From the NCBI GenBank assembly GCA_028710885.1, contig JAQTTG010000001.1:310001-374000 (forward strand): a DNA stretch of 64,000 bases, in the 5' to 3' direction. The notes under the pieces were generated by a model that had not been told where the DNA came from, made no database searches, and worked only from the letters and a program-made list of their open reading frames with translations. The position numbers and the translations under genes were made by a program. The first letter of the stretch is position 1, and every line of letters begins with the position of its first letter. The stretch comes from Sulfuricurvum sp. (lineage in GTDB: Bacteria; Campylobacterota; Campylobacteria; Campylobacterales; Sulfurimonadaceae). Positions 16,898-25,661 of this stretch are shown here, in pieces.

Positions 16898-16927
16898 CTT
16901 ATTCCCACTCATCCGAGTAGGAATAAG
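16898..16927. repeat. Palindrome related to repeat B, possible terminator
   Basis: CTTATTCCCACTC, loop ATCC, GAGTAGGAATAAG form a 13-bp stem with one mismatch, 23 bases after the preceding stop. It shares the TTCCCACTC/GAGT core with repeat B but has a different loop and longer arms. It lacks a T-run, so terminator function is uncertain. Confidence 0.7.
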
Positions 16928-17050
16928 AAATTAATCATAAAACTCCAACATTTCACCCACCTTCGTTTCATGACATCAGATAAATCTTAGTTTGTTCACT
17001 ATTTAAAAACAAAGCAGTACCTATGCTAAACTATGCTGCAAATAACATAA

Positions 17051-17767
17051 ATGGATAATGTAATGACCAACAAACATGTTAAGAAAAAGAGCTGTGCTAT
17101 TTGTGGCAAGCAATTTTCCACATACAACCTCGTTTCAGGGGAAATAATACGAAAAGAGTTGGAAAGCGAAATACTTAAATCTTATCCTCAGTGGTCATCC
17201 GAAAAATTTATATGCAAAGATGATCTCAAAAAATTTCGAGGGCAATACGTTCATTCTATACTAGAATCTGAAAAAGGTGAACTATCATCATTGGAACAGG
17301 AGGTAATAGAAAGCCTACGGGACCATGAATTACTTTCGTCCGATGTAGATTCAGAATTCGAGCAGCAATGGTCTCTCGGAGAACGTATGGCAGACAAAAT
17401 CGCTACATTTGGCGGAAGTTGGACATTTATTATCGTTTTTGGAATTTTACTTAGCGGTTGGATAATCGCTAACTCGTTGTTACTAATATCTCATCCTATT
17501 GATCCCTACCCGTTTATTTTTCTGAATCTGATTCTCTCATGCATTGCCGCTATACAAGCACCGATCATTATGATGAGCCAGAACCGTCAAGAAGCAAAAG
17601 ACCGAGTTCGTTCACAGCATGACTATCAAATAAATCTCAAAGCAGAATTAGAAATTCGACAACTGCATGAGAAGATTGATCATCTCCTCTCTCATCAATG
17701 GGAACGATTAGTCGAAATACAAGAGCTTCAACTCGAAATGCTCTCTGACCTCGGTGTTAAAAAATAA
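17051..17767 (+). CDS. DUF1003 membrane protein with N-terminal zinc motif
   Basis: This 238-residue protein has a CAICGKQF zinc-knuckle-like motif near residue 16. Two membrane helices follow (about residues 122-145 and 152-175) with the DUF1003 signature LGERMADKIATFGGSWTFI and IQAPIIMMSQNRQEAKDR. The C-terminal coiled coil contains IRQLHEKIDHLL. The function of DUF1003 is unknown. ATG 17063 (MTNKH) is an alternative start; neither has a strong ribosome site. Confidence 0.8.
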   Translation: MDNVMTNKHVKKKSCAICGKQFSTYNLVSGEIIRKELESEILKSYPQWSSEKFICKDDLKKFRGQYVHSILESEKGELSSLEQEVIESLRDHELLSSDVDSEFEQQWSLGERMADKIATFGGSWTFIIVFGILLSGWIIANSLLLISHPIDPYPFIFLNLILSCIAAIQAPIIMMSQNRQEAKDRVRSQHDYQINLKAELEIRQLHEKIDHLLSHQWERLVEIQELQLEMLSDLGVKK

Positions 17768-17819
17768 GTGTATTTTATGAGATTACAAAACGCAGAGTTT
17801 AAAAGAATAAAAAAAGCTA

Positions 17820-18086
17820 TTAACAATGTTCCGTAAATTCTGTGCAATAATTTGAGAGTTGTTCATGATAATGGATATGATTTAATGTTGCAGTAGATTC
17901 GATTGAACACAGACAAAATTCACGGGTGCAATTGGGACAAAAACCGCATTCACGCTCAGAATAACAAATGAATGTTGGTGAGTTTTCACTAAAATCGATT
18001 TTCCATTCACCATTTGCAAACATCCGGGCGACTTCTCTTTTTCCATTAAGGCGTTCCAAATAATTAAACCACTCTATAGTACTCAT
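17820..18086 (-). CDS. Small Cys/His-rich protein, hypothetical
   Basis: ATG 18086 is supported by GGGAGG seven bases upstream. The 88-residue product has a dense run of cysteines (CYSERECGFCPNCTREFCLC) followed by HIHYHEQ and C-terminal Cys. That suggests a metal site, probably zinc. I do not recognise the family. Confidence 0.55.
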   Translation of the reverse strand: MSTIEWFNYLERLNGKREVARMFANGEWKIDFSENSPTFICYSERECGFCPNCTREFCLCSIESTATLNHIHYHEQLSNYCTEFTEHC

Positions 18087-18194
18087 AACGAAGCCTCCCA
18101 TTCAAAGAATTATAATCGTGTAAAAATATTATATGCCAATAATAATTTAAATAATCTTGAATAATGGGATAAAAGTAAATAAAATTGGATTACT

Positions 18195-18638
18195 CTATGA
18201 ATTATTCAGCTCTTTTAACTGCAAATCAAAAAATTTCTCAAGCAGTTCTTTCTCTTCTTGATTCAAAACAGCATTTTTATGCATCATAAGGTATTCATGT
18301 TTTGGCATCAATTCATTGTTTAAAAGTTGTTCTGCCCGTTCTAGACGCAATACTTTTATTTTCGCATCAATATTTGCCCAATTTGAAAAATCGAGAGCCT
18401 TTCGACCTCTGGATATATTATCAGACATGATCCATGATACTGGTGCAACATTGTGGTACCAAGGATATTTTGTTTCGCTGGAATGGCAGTCATAACATGA
18501 ATTTTTGAGTACACTCATAACTTTTGGATCCGTATTTAACGCAACCGTCTGATCCACTGCGGGATTTTTAAAATCAGGGCGGATAAATTGTATCACGATT
18601 GCGACGCCCAATACAAAGTACACTACATTTTTCATCAT
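18195..18638 (-). CDS. Membrane-anchored heme-binding domain protein (monoheme CxxCH)
   Basis: This 147-residue protein has an N-terminal membrane anchor or uncleaved signal (residues 3-20). A single heme motif CYDCH lies near residue 48, followed by SSETKYPWYHNVAPVSW...ISRGRKALDFSNW, characteristic of the Haem_bd family. It would be a periplasmic c-type heme protein. The C-terminus is helical and charged. It stands alone between small hypotheticals. Confidence 0.8.
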   Translation of the reverse strand: MMKNVVYFVLGVAIVIQFIRPDFKNPAVDQTVALNTDPKVMSVLKNSCYDCHSSETKYPWYHNVAPVSWIMSDNISRGRKALDFSNWANIDAKIKVLRLERAEQLLNNELMPKHEYLMMHKNAVLNQEEKELLEKFFDLQLKELNNS

Positions 18639-18738
18639 TCACATCCATTGATTAAATATTTAATCAGAATCATACACGCTTAAAGTAACTACTTAACCAA
18701 AATAGAAAATTAGCTCTCACACTTATCTCATCATCTAG

Positions 18739-18978
18739 CTACTTATGAAGTTGTTTGTACAGATACTCTTCAAGTATATTTGCGTCGGTAATTTCTCGTT
18801 TTACAAGCATTTGTCGGGATAATTCATCTTCCAAAACCATTTCAAAAACATCTTCAATATGGACAAAATTATAATAACTTCGGACAAATTCAATTAACAA
18901 TAAAAAGTTATCGAGCCCTTTTGGATTTGGTCGTTCTTGCTTGTATATCTTGAATTGTTCCCAATTGATCTGTGTCAT
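18739..18978 (-). CDS. Small acidic helical protein, hypothetical
   Basis: ATG 18978 (MTQINWEQFKIYKQ) gives 79 residues and follows a GAGAT-like site; an earlier in-frame ATG would add nine residues. The protein is acidic and probably all-helical. I see no known domain. Confidence 0.45.
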   Translation of the reverse strand: MTQINWEQFKIYKQERPNPKGLDNFLLLIEFVRSYYNFVHIEDVFEMVLEDELSRQMLVKREITDANILEEYLYKQLHK

Positions 18979-19043
18979 ATCTATCTCTTTGTTTCTCATT
19001 TGCACTATTATAGTAAAATTCTGATCATAACAAAGGAATCACT

Positions 19044-19616
19044 ATGTTTAAACCATTGATTTTATCACTATTTTTTACACTTTCATATCTCATGCCTAGC
19101 CATGCCGCAGAACCGACTGCATGGGATTTATTTGACTGGATGGAACAATCACTCAAAGGAGAATGGGTACTCTCTGATCCAGATCAACAAATCGGAACCC
19201 AATCGTATAAAAATCCTGCCGTTTTTCCACTCATAGGTACTTCGACCACAGCAACCGCATATAAACTCATCGGCGGTGATGTCGTGATCCAAGAAGATCT
19301 CCTCCCCAATACTAAAAAGCAGATGGTGACGATGTACCACTGCAAAGATATTGCATGTACAAACCTCAAAGCAACTCATTATTGCTCTAAACAAAATCAA
19401 CCTGAGTTTCTCGCGAATCTACACGAGAGTACTCCACACAAAATGATTTTTGAGTGTGACATGTCCACAGAACTTTGCCAATCTGATGAAGATCATGTCC
19501 ATGACATTATCCTCGAGCTCAGTGATGATAACAAACATTTAAAAGCGTCATATCTTAGCTGGCAGGACAAAAAACCAAAATCTGATAGCTCTATCTACTA
19601 TTTTGATAGAAAATAA
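19044..19616 (+). CDS. Secreted protein, hypothetical
   Basis: This 190-residue protein has a signal peptide (cleavage near SHAAE, residue 22) and an AAGGA site. The mature part contains four or five Cys (CKDIACTN, HYCSK, FECDMSTELCQ) that could form disulfides. The remainder looks beta-rich. I do not recognise a family. Confidence 0.6.
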   Translation: MFKPLILSLFFTLSYLMPSHAAEPTAWDLFDWMEQSLKGEWVLSDPDQQIGTQSYKNPAVFPLIGTSTTATAYKLIGGDVVIQEDLLPNTKKQMVTMYHCKDIACTNLKATHYCSKQNQPEFLANLHESTPHKMIFECDMSTELCQSDEDHVHDIILELSDDNKHLKASYLSWQDKKPKSDSSIYYFDRK

Positions 19617-19689
19617 AGGTTGAGGCTGATTAAGCAAAACAAACTACAATGCGATAATAAAAACCAATCATACAATACAAGGATTTACC

Positions 19690-20037
19690 ATTAAACCACC
19701 AAGTACAAACCGAAACAGCACTCTAAAAAAAAGTTATGTGAAGCCATCTCCAAGCTTTCAACGTAAAGCACCACCGAAAAAAGACAATATCGAAACAACT
19801 CAAAAAAATGAGATAAAAGCGATGTTTATGAATTGGTTTAAAAGCAGCCGAGCAGTTTCAGGACACATCATGACAAAGCAAGATGTCATCAAAAATATTT
19901 TAAAAAAACTCGATTCAAAACAAGACAAACTTTTTGAAAAAGCGATGAATGAACTCAAAAATGACGCGCTAATCGAAATCAAAGACGATGGTGTGACATT
20001 GGTATTAACGCAAAAAGGTGCCGAGTCTATTTGCTAA
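19690..20037 (+). CDS. Small winged-helix-like protein with possible AUU start
   Basis: The clear part starts at GTG 19738 (KPSPSFQRKAPPKKD), but no ribosome site precedes it. Reading the same frame back gives an ATT at 19690 with AAGGA exactly six bases upstream, so an AUU start and a 115-residue product are plausible. The N-terminus is basic and disordered. Residues from about 40 on look helical and may be a winged helix (AMNELKNDALIEIKDDGVTLVLTQKGAESI). A nucleic-acid-binding role is only inference. Confidence 0.45.
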   Translation: MKPPSTNRNSTLKKSYVKPSPSFQRKAPPKKDNIETTQKNEIKAMFMNWFKSSRAVSGHIMTKQDVIKNILKKLDSKQDKLFEKAMNELKNDALIEIKDDGVTLVLTQKGAESIC

Positions 20038-20149
20038 TAACTGAAGCATTCAAAAATTGCTGCATTATGATGCAAAAGCCCAACAAAAATCAATATGCAA
20101 AAGCAGTGTTATAATGTTATACTCTTAGAAATATTTTTGATGGAAAAAC

Positions 20150-20560
20150 ATGGCTTTTGATATCTTTAATCGGGTCAACGTACTCGTAAAAAAAACTTAT
20201 TATATATATCAACGGTACAATGTTGATGCAACTTTTGCATTACTCTATCATGAGATGCCGATCAACGTTGTAGAACTCTCAAAATATGTCCGAATTTCAG
20301 ACCAGCTGATACCTCTGGATGACAATCACTACTTTATTATTTTTTCTTTTACAACGCAAGAGAATGCATACAAAGCATCCCAAAACATCATCCAAAATTT
20401 GGATAAATTTTTTAACAATCAAACCAGCTGTATCGCACTTGATCGGTTTGATGTCTTAAAATCAGCACAAAGTGTTGTCAATCGTTTAAAACAAATTCTC
20501 GCTGAAACCCGAAAAAGTTCCTATATCCGCGTTGAAACAGAAGATATCCTCGACCATTAA
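20150..20560 (+). CDS. Hypothetical protein, possibly a degenerate GGDEF-like fold
   Basis: The protein has 136 residues. The segment VRISDQLIPLDDNHYFIIFSFTTQENAYKASQNI has the strand-turn-strand-helix rhythm around the GGDEF site of diguanylate cyclases, but the signature itself is absent. If related, it cannot be a cyclase. No known domain is otherwise visible. Confidence 0.45.
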   Translation: MAFDIFNRVNVLVKKTYYIYQRYNVDATFALLYHEMPINVVELSKYVRISDQLIPLDDNHYFIIFSFTTQENAYKASQNIIQNLDKFFNNQTSCIALDRFDVLKSAQSVVNRLKQILAETRKSSYIRVETEDILDH

Positions 20561-20619
20561 CAATAATACTTCCCATCTGCACAAAACCTTTTTGTGACAG
20601 CAATCTTCATTAGGTTATA

Positions 20620-21564
20620 ATGTCAAAAACAACCCAAGGTTTCCTTCTCATGTCTAAACATCCAACGCTCCTACAACAATTTCGCTCTTTTTGTTTTCAA
20701 AATGATGTCACTGATCTCGAAAATGCGATAGAGTATTTTGCCGTTTTCGGAGGGATGGGTTGGAAAGTGGATATGACTAAACCGCTTGATGAACTAATCC
20801 AAGAAAAAGTGTTGGCAAATTATCGCTATATACATGGAGATTTAACCAAAATCACTCAGAGTAATAAAACCCATCATTCCCTTCTTACCGCCCTTGCAAG
20901 TGGTGACCGACGGGAACATTCAGCATTTAGACGTGCAAATATCCCACGCAAAGAGGGAGAATCATCTGCAGAATTTTTAATCAAAAATGGACTACTGACT
21001 CGCGATAAATCACAAGAAGACCCAGCCGATGCCAATGAAGAGATTTCAGACCGTCTCATCTTTACTGCACCATTTATCCGCTTTTGGTTCTCAATGATCT
21101 CCCCTTATTACAAAGGGATCAAAGAGGGAGATTTTAGTGAAATGAAAGAAAAATGGGAGAATACCAAACAAACATTTTTTGAAAATATTTATGAAGGCCT
21201 TGTTCTTTCACTGGTTAAACAAAGCCTCAAAGAAGACTGGGTAGCTAAAATCGGCTCATACTGGGATAAAAACAATGAAATAGAAATTTTAGGGCAGACA
21301 AAATCGGGCAAAGTCATCGCCGGATCATGCAAATATTCAAAATCAAAAGCCAATAAGAGCGAACTTACAAAACTTTTGGAAAAGTGTGAAAATGCGAAAC
21401 TCAAAGCCGATATGTTTGTCATATTCTCAAAAAGTGGCTTTTCGAGCGAATTTAAAAAAGAAAAAAATGAGAACTTAAAACTATATAGCCTAAAAAATCT
21501 CAAAATACTTATGGAAGATTTGAACGAAAAAGATCTCCTGATTAATACCAATAAAAAATATTAA
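20620..21564 (+). CDS. DUF234-like stand-alone C-terminal domain protein (PD-(D/E)xK-like)
   Basis: This 314-residue protein resembles the C-terminal part of the archaeal-type ATPases that carry DUF234 (IFTAPFIRFWFSMISPYY). A nuclease-like core follows: NEIEILGQTKSGKVIAGSCKYSKSK. The ATPase domain itself is absent. In canonical family members the pattern is D..G..ECK; here the E is replaced by S (GSCK), so catalysis is doubtful. ATG 20650 is an alternative start. Confidence 0.6.
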   Translation: MSKTTQGFLLMSKHPTLLQQFRSFCFQNDVTDLENAIEYFAVFGGMGWKVDMTKPLDELIQEKVLANYRYIHGDLTKITQSNKTHHSLLTALASGDRREHSAFRRANIPRKEGESSAEFLIKNGLLTRDKSQEDPADANEEISDRLIFTAPFIRFWFSMISPYYKGIKEGDFSEMKEKWENTKQTFFENIYEGLVLSLVKQSLKEDWVAKIGSYWDKNNEIEILGQTKSGKVIAGSCKYSKSKANKSELTKLLEKCENAKLKADMFVIFSKSGFSSEFKKEKNENLKLYSLKNLKILMEDLNEKDLLINTNKKY

Positions 21565-21695
21565 TTCAATGCCATCATTTTTAAAATAAAAAGAGAACAT
21601 CATTCATAAATTCATTGACAATTCATTGGAATGAATTATAATTCCATTTTATTTTCAATCTACATCTAAAATTTTGCTTATATTATATTTATGAA

Positions 21696-23129
21696 ATGGA
21701 AACCATGACCAAAACGGTTAAAAAAAATCTGGATAAATTGCTTAAAAAAGGTGGATTAAAACTCAAGCTAATTATCTATACATCCTTTATCATCATTTTT
21801 ACTGTTGGCATTCTAAGTACATTTATTATCGAATTAACTAAGTCAACTATAGAAAAAAAATCTTTTGAAGTTGCAACAACATCCATTGAGGGAATAGCCA
21901 ACTCTTCGCTACATGCACTCTTAGAACGAACAGATGAAAATCAGATCAACTTAAATGAATTATTGAAAGAGATGAAAAACAAACATATTGAAGGTGTTGT
22001 AGATGTATCCATTTATCAGCATCGAAAATCTGATCTAACTTCAACATTTACTTACATTGCAGGATTTAGAGCAAAGCAACCTGATCTTACCGATGCAAAA
22101 TTAATAAAAAAACTTTCCAACCTCACCTCAAAAAATTTACTTTATGATGAAACACCGCAAACTTTTCGCTTTATACAACCGATCATTTATACTTTTCAAA
22201 ATAAGTCCATATTGCTAGGTGTAGCTACTTTAGATTATGATAAAAGAGTAATTTATGAACTTCTGAACAAAATGTTTGAAATGGCGATATGGGTCTCTGC
22301 AACTATTATTGTTATTATGATTCTTATTGTAAATGCTGCCGGTCTTAGATTTACAAAACCTATTTTGATGATTGCCGATGCTGCTACAGATGTAGCAAAT
22401 GGAAATTTAGATGTTGAGCTCACCATTAATACCAAAGATGAAATAGAAGATCTCGCATGTAAATTTAACAATATGATTAAAGGGTTAAGAGAACACGAAA
22501 AAATACAAAAATTTGTTTCCTATTCAACAATTTCTATGATTCAAGAAGACTCAAGACAAAAATTGATTTTGGGTGGAGAATATCAAACATTAACTTTTTT
22601 ATTTTCCGATATTCGAGGTTTTACTACAATAAGCTCTCTCAAAGAGCCAGAAGAGGTAGTTGAAATAATCAATTTTTACCTTAATCTCCAATCTGAAATT
22701 ATCAAAAAATATGGTGGTGATATTGATAAATTTATCGGTGATGAAATCATGGCATCATTTGGCGGCAAACATGGAATCGATAACGCAATACAGTGTGCTA
22801 TCGAAATGCAGCAAACTATTATTCGCGTCAACAAAGAACGGCTAAATAAACATACCGTTTGTGAAGTGGGCATTGGAATCAATAATGGAAAAGTTATTGT
22901 TGGCAATATTGGTTCACACGAACGAATGGATTACACATCAATCGGTTCTGAAGTGAATATTGCCTCCAGACTGTGTTCAAATGCAAAAGCCAAAGAAATT
23001 TTAATCGAACAAAAAACCTCAACACTAACTCAACATTCTTACCAATATAGCTCCCAACAAGCATTGTTACTTAAAGGGATAAAAACTCCTGTTAACATTG
23101 TCTCAATTTTTGTAGAAGATACTGATTAA
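21696..23129 (+). CDS. Membrane-bound class III adenylate cyclase with HAMP domain
   Basis: This 477-residue protein has TM1 at about residues 25-47, an extracytoplasmic sensor region of about 145 residues, TM2 at about 192-215, a HAMP domain (TKPILMIADAATDVANGNL) and a C-terminal cyclase. Metal-binding aspartates are in FLFSDIRGFTT and DKFIGDEIMASFGG. The Lys in DKFIG and Thr in DYTSIG fit adenine specificity, and the transition-state Asn and Arg are in VNIASRL. All catalytic positions appear intact, so cAMP production is likely. The stop shares one base with the next gene's start. Confidence 0.9.
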   Translation: METMTKTVKKNLDKLLKKGGLKLKLIIYTSFIIIFTVGILSTFIIELTKSTIEKKSFEVATTSIEGIANSSLHALLERTDENQINLNELLKEMKNKHIEGVVDVSIYQHRKSDLTSTFTYIAGFRAKQPDLTDAKLIKKLSNLTSKNLLYDETPQTFRFIQPIIYTFQNKSILLGVATLDYDKRVIYELLNKMFEMAIWVSATIIVIMILIVNAAGLRFTKPILMIADAATDVANGNLDVELTINTKDEIEDLACKFNNMIKGLREHEKIQKFVSYSTISMIQEDSRQKLILGGEYQTLTFLFSDIRGFTTISSLKEPEEVVEIINFYLNLQSEIIKKYGGDIDKFIGDEIMASFGGKHGIDNAIQCAIEMQQTIIRVNKERLNKHTVCEVGIGINNGKVIVGNIGSHERMDYTSIGSEVNIASRLCSNAKAKEILIEQKTSTLTQHSYQYSSQQALLLKGIKTPVNIVSIFVEDTD

Positions 23130-24187
23130 TGTCATTTTTTACCACAACAATACTCTTTATAGCACTATTTTTCAGTGGATGCAGTACTCTTTTTAATTCA
23201 ACCGATAAAACGGTGGAAGAAAAAAAAATCATCTACAAAAATGTCACCAATGAGATAGATTTTTTGAAAGAACGGGGTGAAAAATCATTAGAAGAGGGAT
23301 ATTACACCTCAGCCGCAACTGATTTTAAAATGGTAAATTATTATAAAGATGCCCCCGTCATACCCATAGAAAAAATTGAAGATATTCAATATAAAGCAAA
23401 AATCAGCAGTAAATACCATTATGAACGTGGAATGAAACTGTTACATACAAATAAAAAAGAGGCATTAATTGAGTTTAATAAAATGGTGCAAAATGACCCT
23501 TCTTACAAAGATGGAAAAGAACAATTTAACAAGCTACGTACAGATGAACAAATTGTACCCTTTTTAGCTTCTTTGGAAAAAAGTGTAAACGATCAATTAA
23601 AAAAGAATTTTTTCACAATCAATGCACTTGCAAAACTTAACAGATCAACCTTACAGCTTTTAGAATACAACCATGAAAGTACAATAGCTTCTACAGCCAA
23701 AAATATCATTAAAGATCATCAAAAAGAGATGATTGATGAATCAGTATCACTTTATAATGAACAAAAATTTGACGTTGCGTTGGAACATTTTCAACTTCTA
23801 AAAGAAATATACGGTAAAGACAAAACCGTTCAAAAATATTTGGATAAATATGCATTCAAAAAAGAGGTTGAAACTAAGTTAAAACTTGCAAAGCACTCCC
23901 TTAATACCAGAAAGTATCCCCTTGCCATCAAATATTCCGAATCTATTTTGGAAATTGATCCAAACAATAATGAAGCAAAAAACATACTTATAAATGCCAC
24001 GAATAAACACAAAGCAATCCTCCCCCATTTACTGTATAAAGGGATTACATACTACAATAAACACGAATTAAATAATGCTCTTAAAATCTTCCAATCTATC
24101 CTCGAAATGGATCCAACAAATCCTACTGCAACGGTATATATTAAAAAAATAACGCAACAGCTTGAAACCATAAAATGCCTCAAATAA
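23129..24187 (+). CDS. TPR-repeat lipoprotein coupled to the cyclase
   Basis: This 352-residue protein starts in the cyclase stop (TAATG). It has a lipoprotein signal (ALFFSGC, Cys about 14) and an all-helical mature part with TPR-like repeats (YERGMKLLHTNKKEALIEF, YNEQKFDVALEHF, TRKYPLAIKYSESILEIDPNN, YYNKHELNNALKIF). TPR lipoproteins are scaffolds. Close coupling suggests it works with the sensor domain of the cyclase in the periplasm (inference). Confidence 0.8.
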   Translation: MSFFTTTILFIALFFSGCSTLFNSTDKTVEEKKIIYKNVTNEIDFLKERGEKSLEEGYYTSAATDFKMVNYYKDAPVIPIEKIEDIQYKAKISSKYHYERGMKLLHTNKKEALIEFNKMVQNDPSYKDGKEQFNKLRTDEQIVPFLASLEKSVNDQLKKNFFTINALAKLNRSTLQLLEYNHESTIASTAKNIIKDHQKEMIDESVSLYNEQKFDVALEHFQLLKEIYGKDKTVQKYLDKYAFKKEVETKLKLAKHSLNTRKYPLAIKYSESILEIDPNNNEAKNILINATNKHKAILPHLLYKGITYYNKHELNNALKIFQSILEMDPTNPTATVYIKKITQQLETIKCLK

Positions 24188-24265
24188 AGCTATCACATCC
24201 CAATCCTAATGCTTAATGGCAAGTATAAATAGAGTAAAATTTCAAAAATAATTTAAAGGATCATC

Positions 24266-24544
24266 ATGGCATGGGCAATTGCACGTCATATATTAGTCAG
24301 CACCGAAGCAGAGTGTAATGAGCTTAAAAAACAAATTGAGGAAGGGACTCCGTTTGCAGAAGTAGCAGCAGATCATTCACAATGTCCTTCAGGAAGAAAA
24401 GGGGGAGATTTAGGGAGATTTAGCCCTGGTCAAATGGTAAAAGAATTTGATACGGCTGTATTTAACGGCGATGTCGGCGTTTTGTACGGTCCAATCAAAA
24501 CCCAATTTGGTTTTCACCTCTTAGAAGTAACTGCCAGAGGTTAG
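24266..24544 (+). CDS. Parvulin-type peptidyl-prolyl isomerase
   Basis: This 92-residue single-domain parvulin has AAGGATC before the start. It has the rotamase signatures ARHILVSTEAECNEL, FAEVAADHSQCPSGRKGGDLG, and FGFHLLEV at the end. No signal peptide is present, so it is cytoplasmic, like E. coli PpiC. It accelerates proline isomerisation during folding. Confidence 0.92.
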   Translation: MAWAIARHILVSTEAECNELKKQIEEGTPFAEVAADHSQCPSGRKGGDLGRFSPGQMVKEFDTAVFNGDVGVLYGPIKTQFGFHLLEVTARG

Positions 24545-24578
24545 ATATTTTTTCTCCTCTTGCATGCAGGAGTGAGAT

Positions 24579-24788
24579 TTAATAGAAATCGTATTTCCCG
24601 GCTTCTACATCCGATTTTATACGATCAAGAGACTCTTGCATAATAGAGAGTAAAATATTTGCTGCCTCTTTATCATCGCCCTCAGGTACATCCCAATCAG
24701 TTATTGTCATATTTGCTTTAAACATAACTAGCATCGCATTTTGAATCTCTTCTTTTCGATTTTCAAGATCTTTTTGTACGGCATTCAT
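24579..24788 (-). CDS. Small acidic helical protein, hypothetical
   Basis: ATG 24788 (MNAVQKDLENRKEEI) lies nine bases after AAGGAG. The 69-residue product is acidic, helical and ends KSDVEAGKYDFY. I do not recognise it. Confidence 0.55.
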   Translation of the reverse strand: MNAVQKDLENRKEEIQNAMLVMFKANMTITDWDVPEGDDKEAANILLSIMQESLDRIKSDVEAGKYDFY

Positions 24789-24875
24789 AATCAACTTCTC
24801 CTTAGATCATCTATTGATTATAGTATAAAATAGATACACTTTTACAAACGTCTATTTTCACACTAAAGGAATTCA

Positions 24876-25088
24876 ATGCAAAAATACATCCACTATGACC
24901 CATCGTTCGAAGATATCCATACTTTCCATATGCAAGTAACATCTGATAATGCACACCACTATTATAAAATCCACCTCTCAGAACTCACAGAAGGGCAACG
25001 TAAACATATTTCCCAAAAATTTGGAATATCACTAAATATCCTCGAAAGCGAACCTTATCTCATTTTAGTTAGGATCACCGATATCTAA
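24876..25088 (+). CDS. Small hypothetical protein
   Basis: This 70-residue protein has an AAAGGAA site. It is rich in His and aromatic residues in the first half (FEDIHTFHMQVTSDNAHHYYKIH). No domain is recognised. It is read divergently from the small gene at 24579. Confidence 0.5.
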   Translation: MQKYIHYDPSFEDIHTFHMQVTSDNAHHYYKIHLSELTEGQRKHISQKFGISLNILESEPYLILVRITDI

Positions 25089-25136
25089 AATTATTAGATT
25101 TATTCTTTAAAACTGAATATTTAATATTAATTTTAG

Positions 25137-25164
25137 TTGCAAAATACTTTTTTTATTATATACT
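25137..25164 (+). promoter_or_regulatory. Candidate promoter upstream of the 25235 gene
   Basis: TTGCAA (25137-25142) and TATACT (25159-25164), 16 bases apart, lie in a strongly AT-rich intergenic stretch about 70 bases ahead of the start codon. Confidence 0.4.
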
Positions 25165-25234
25165 ATCCATGATATGTTATTTTGTTATTTTTAATATTAT
25201 AACGTTTTATTAAAACCTTATTTTGGAGAATCAG

Positions 25235-25579
25235 ATGGAAACATTACCGATTACATGGGCTCTTGCATTGCGAGTATGGTGGAGTTTTACATGGCGCGGA
25301 TTACTTTTGGGTATTCTTGCCGGTGCAGGCGTAGGTGCATTTGCCGGAATCATACTAGGTGCAATGGGTATGGTTGGACAAATAGCTGTATTTGCACAAT
25401 ATTTAGGGATGATAGTCGGAATTATTGCGGGGGTATGGGTCGTAAAAATGGTCTTGAGCAAACCGTTTAAAGGGTACCGTATTGCACTCATTCCATCTGA
25501 TGATACATACATAATTCATGCTTCTCCTTTTAAAGGGACAAATGATTCTGTTGAACGCCAAATTTCCCGCCTTCATTAA
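25235..25579 (+). CDS. Small Gly-rich membrane protein, hypothetical
   Basis: ATG 25235 has GGAG at 25225-25228. The 114-residue product has two glycine-rich membrane helices (LLLGILAGAGVGAFAGIILGA and YLGMIVGIIAGVWVV) and a basic cytoplasmic tail. The family is not recognised. Confidence 0.6.
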   Translation: METLPITWALALRVWWSFTWRGLLLGILAGAGVGAFAGIILGAMGMVGQIAVFAQYLGMIVGIIAGVWVVKMVLSKPFKGYRIALIPSDDTYIIHASPFKGTNDSVERQISRLH

Positions 25580-25661
25580 ATAAATATTTTTTATTGTCTA
25601 TCTAGGAGCGGCTTTTTGCTATAATCTATGCCCATAGAGTGTTCGTGTAAAAGGCAGCCCC

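Noticed and set aside
11717-16927. CRISPR or attC array from the palindromes
   Set aside because: The palindromes are irregularly spaced by whole genes and no integrase or Cas gene is present.
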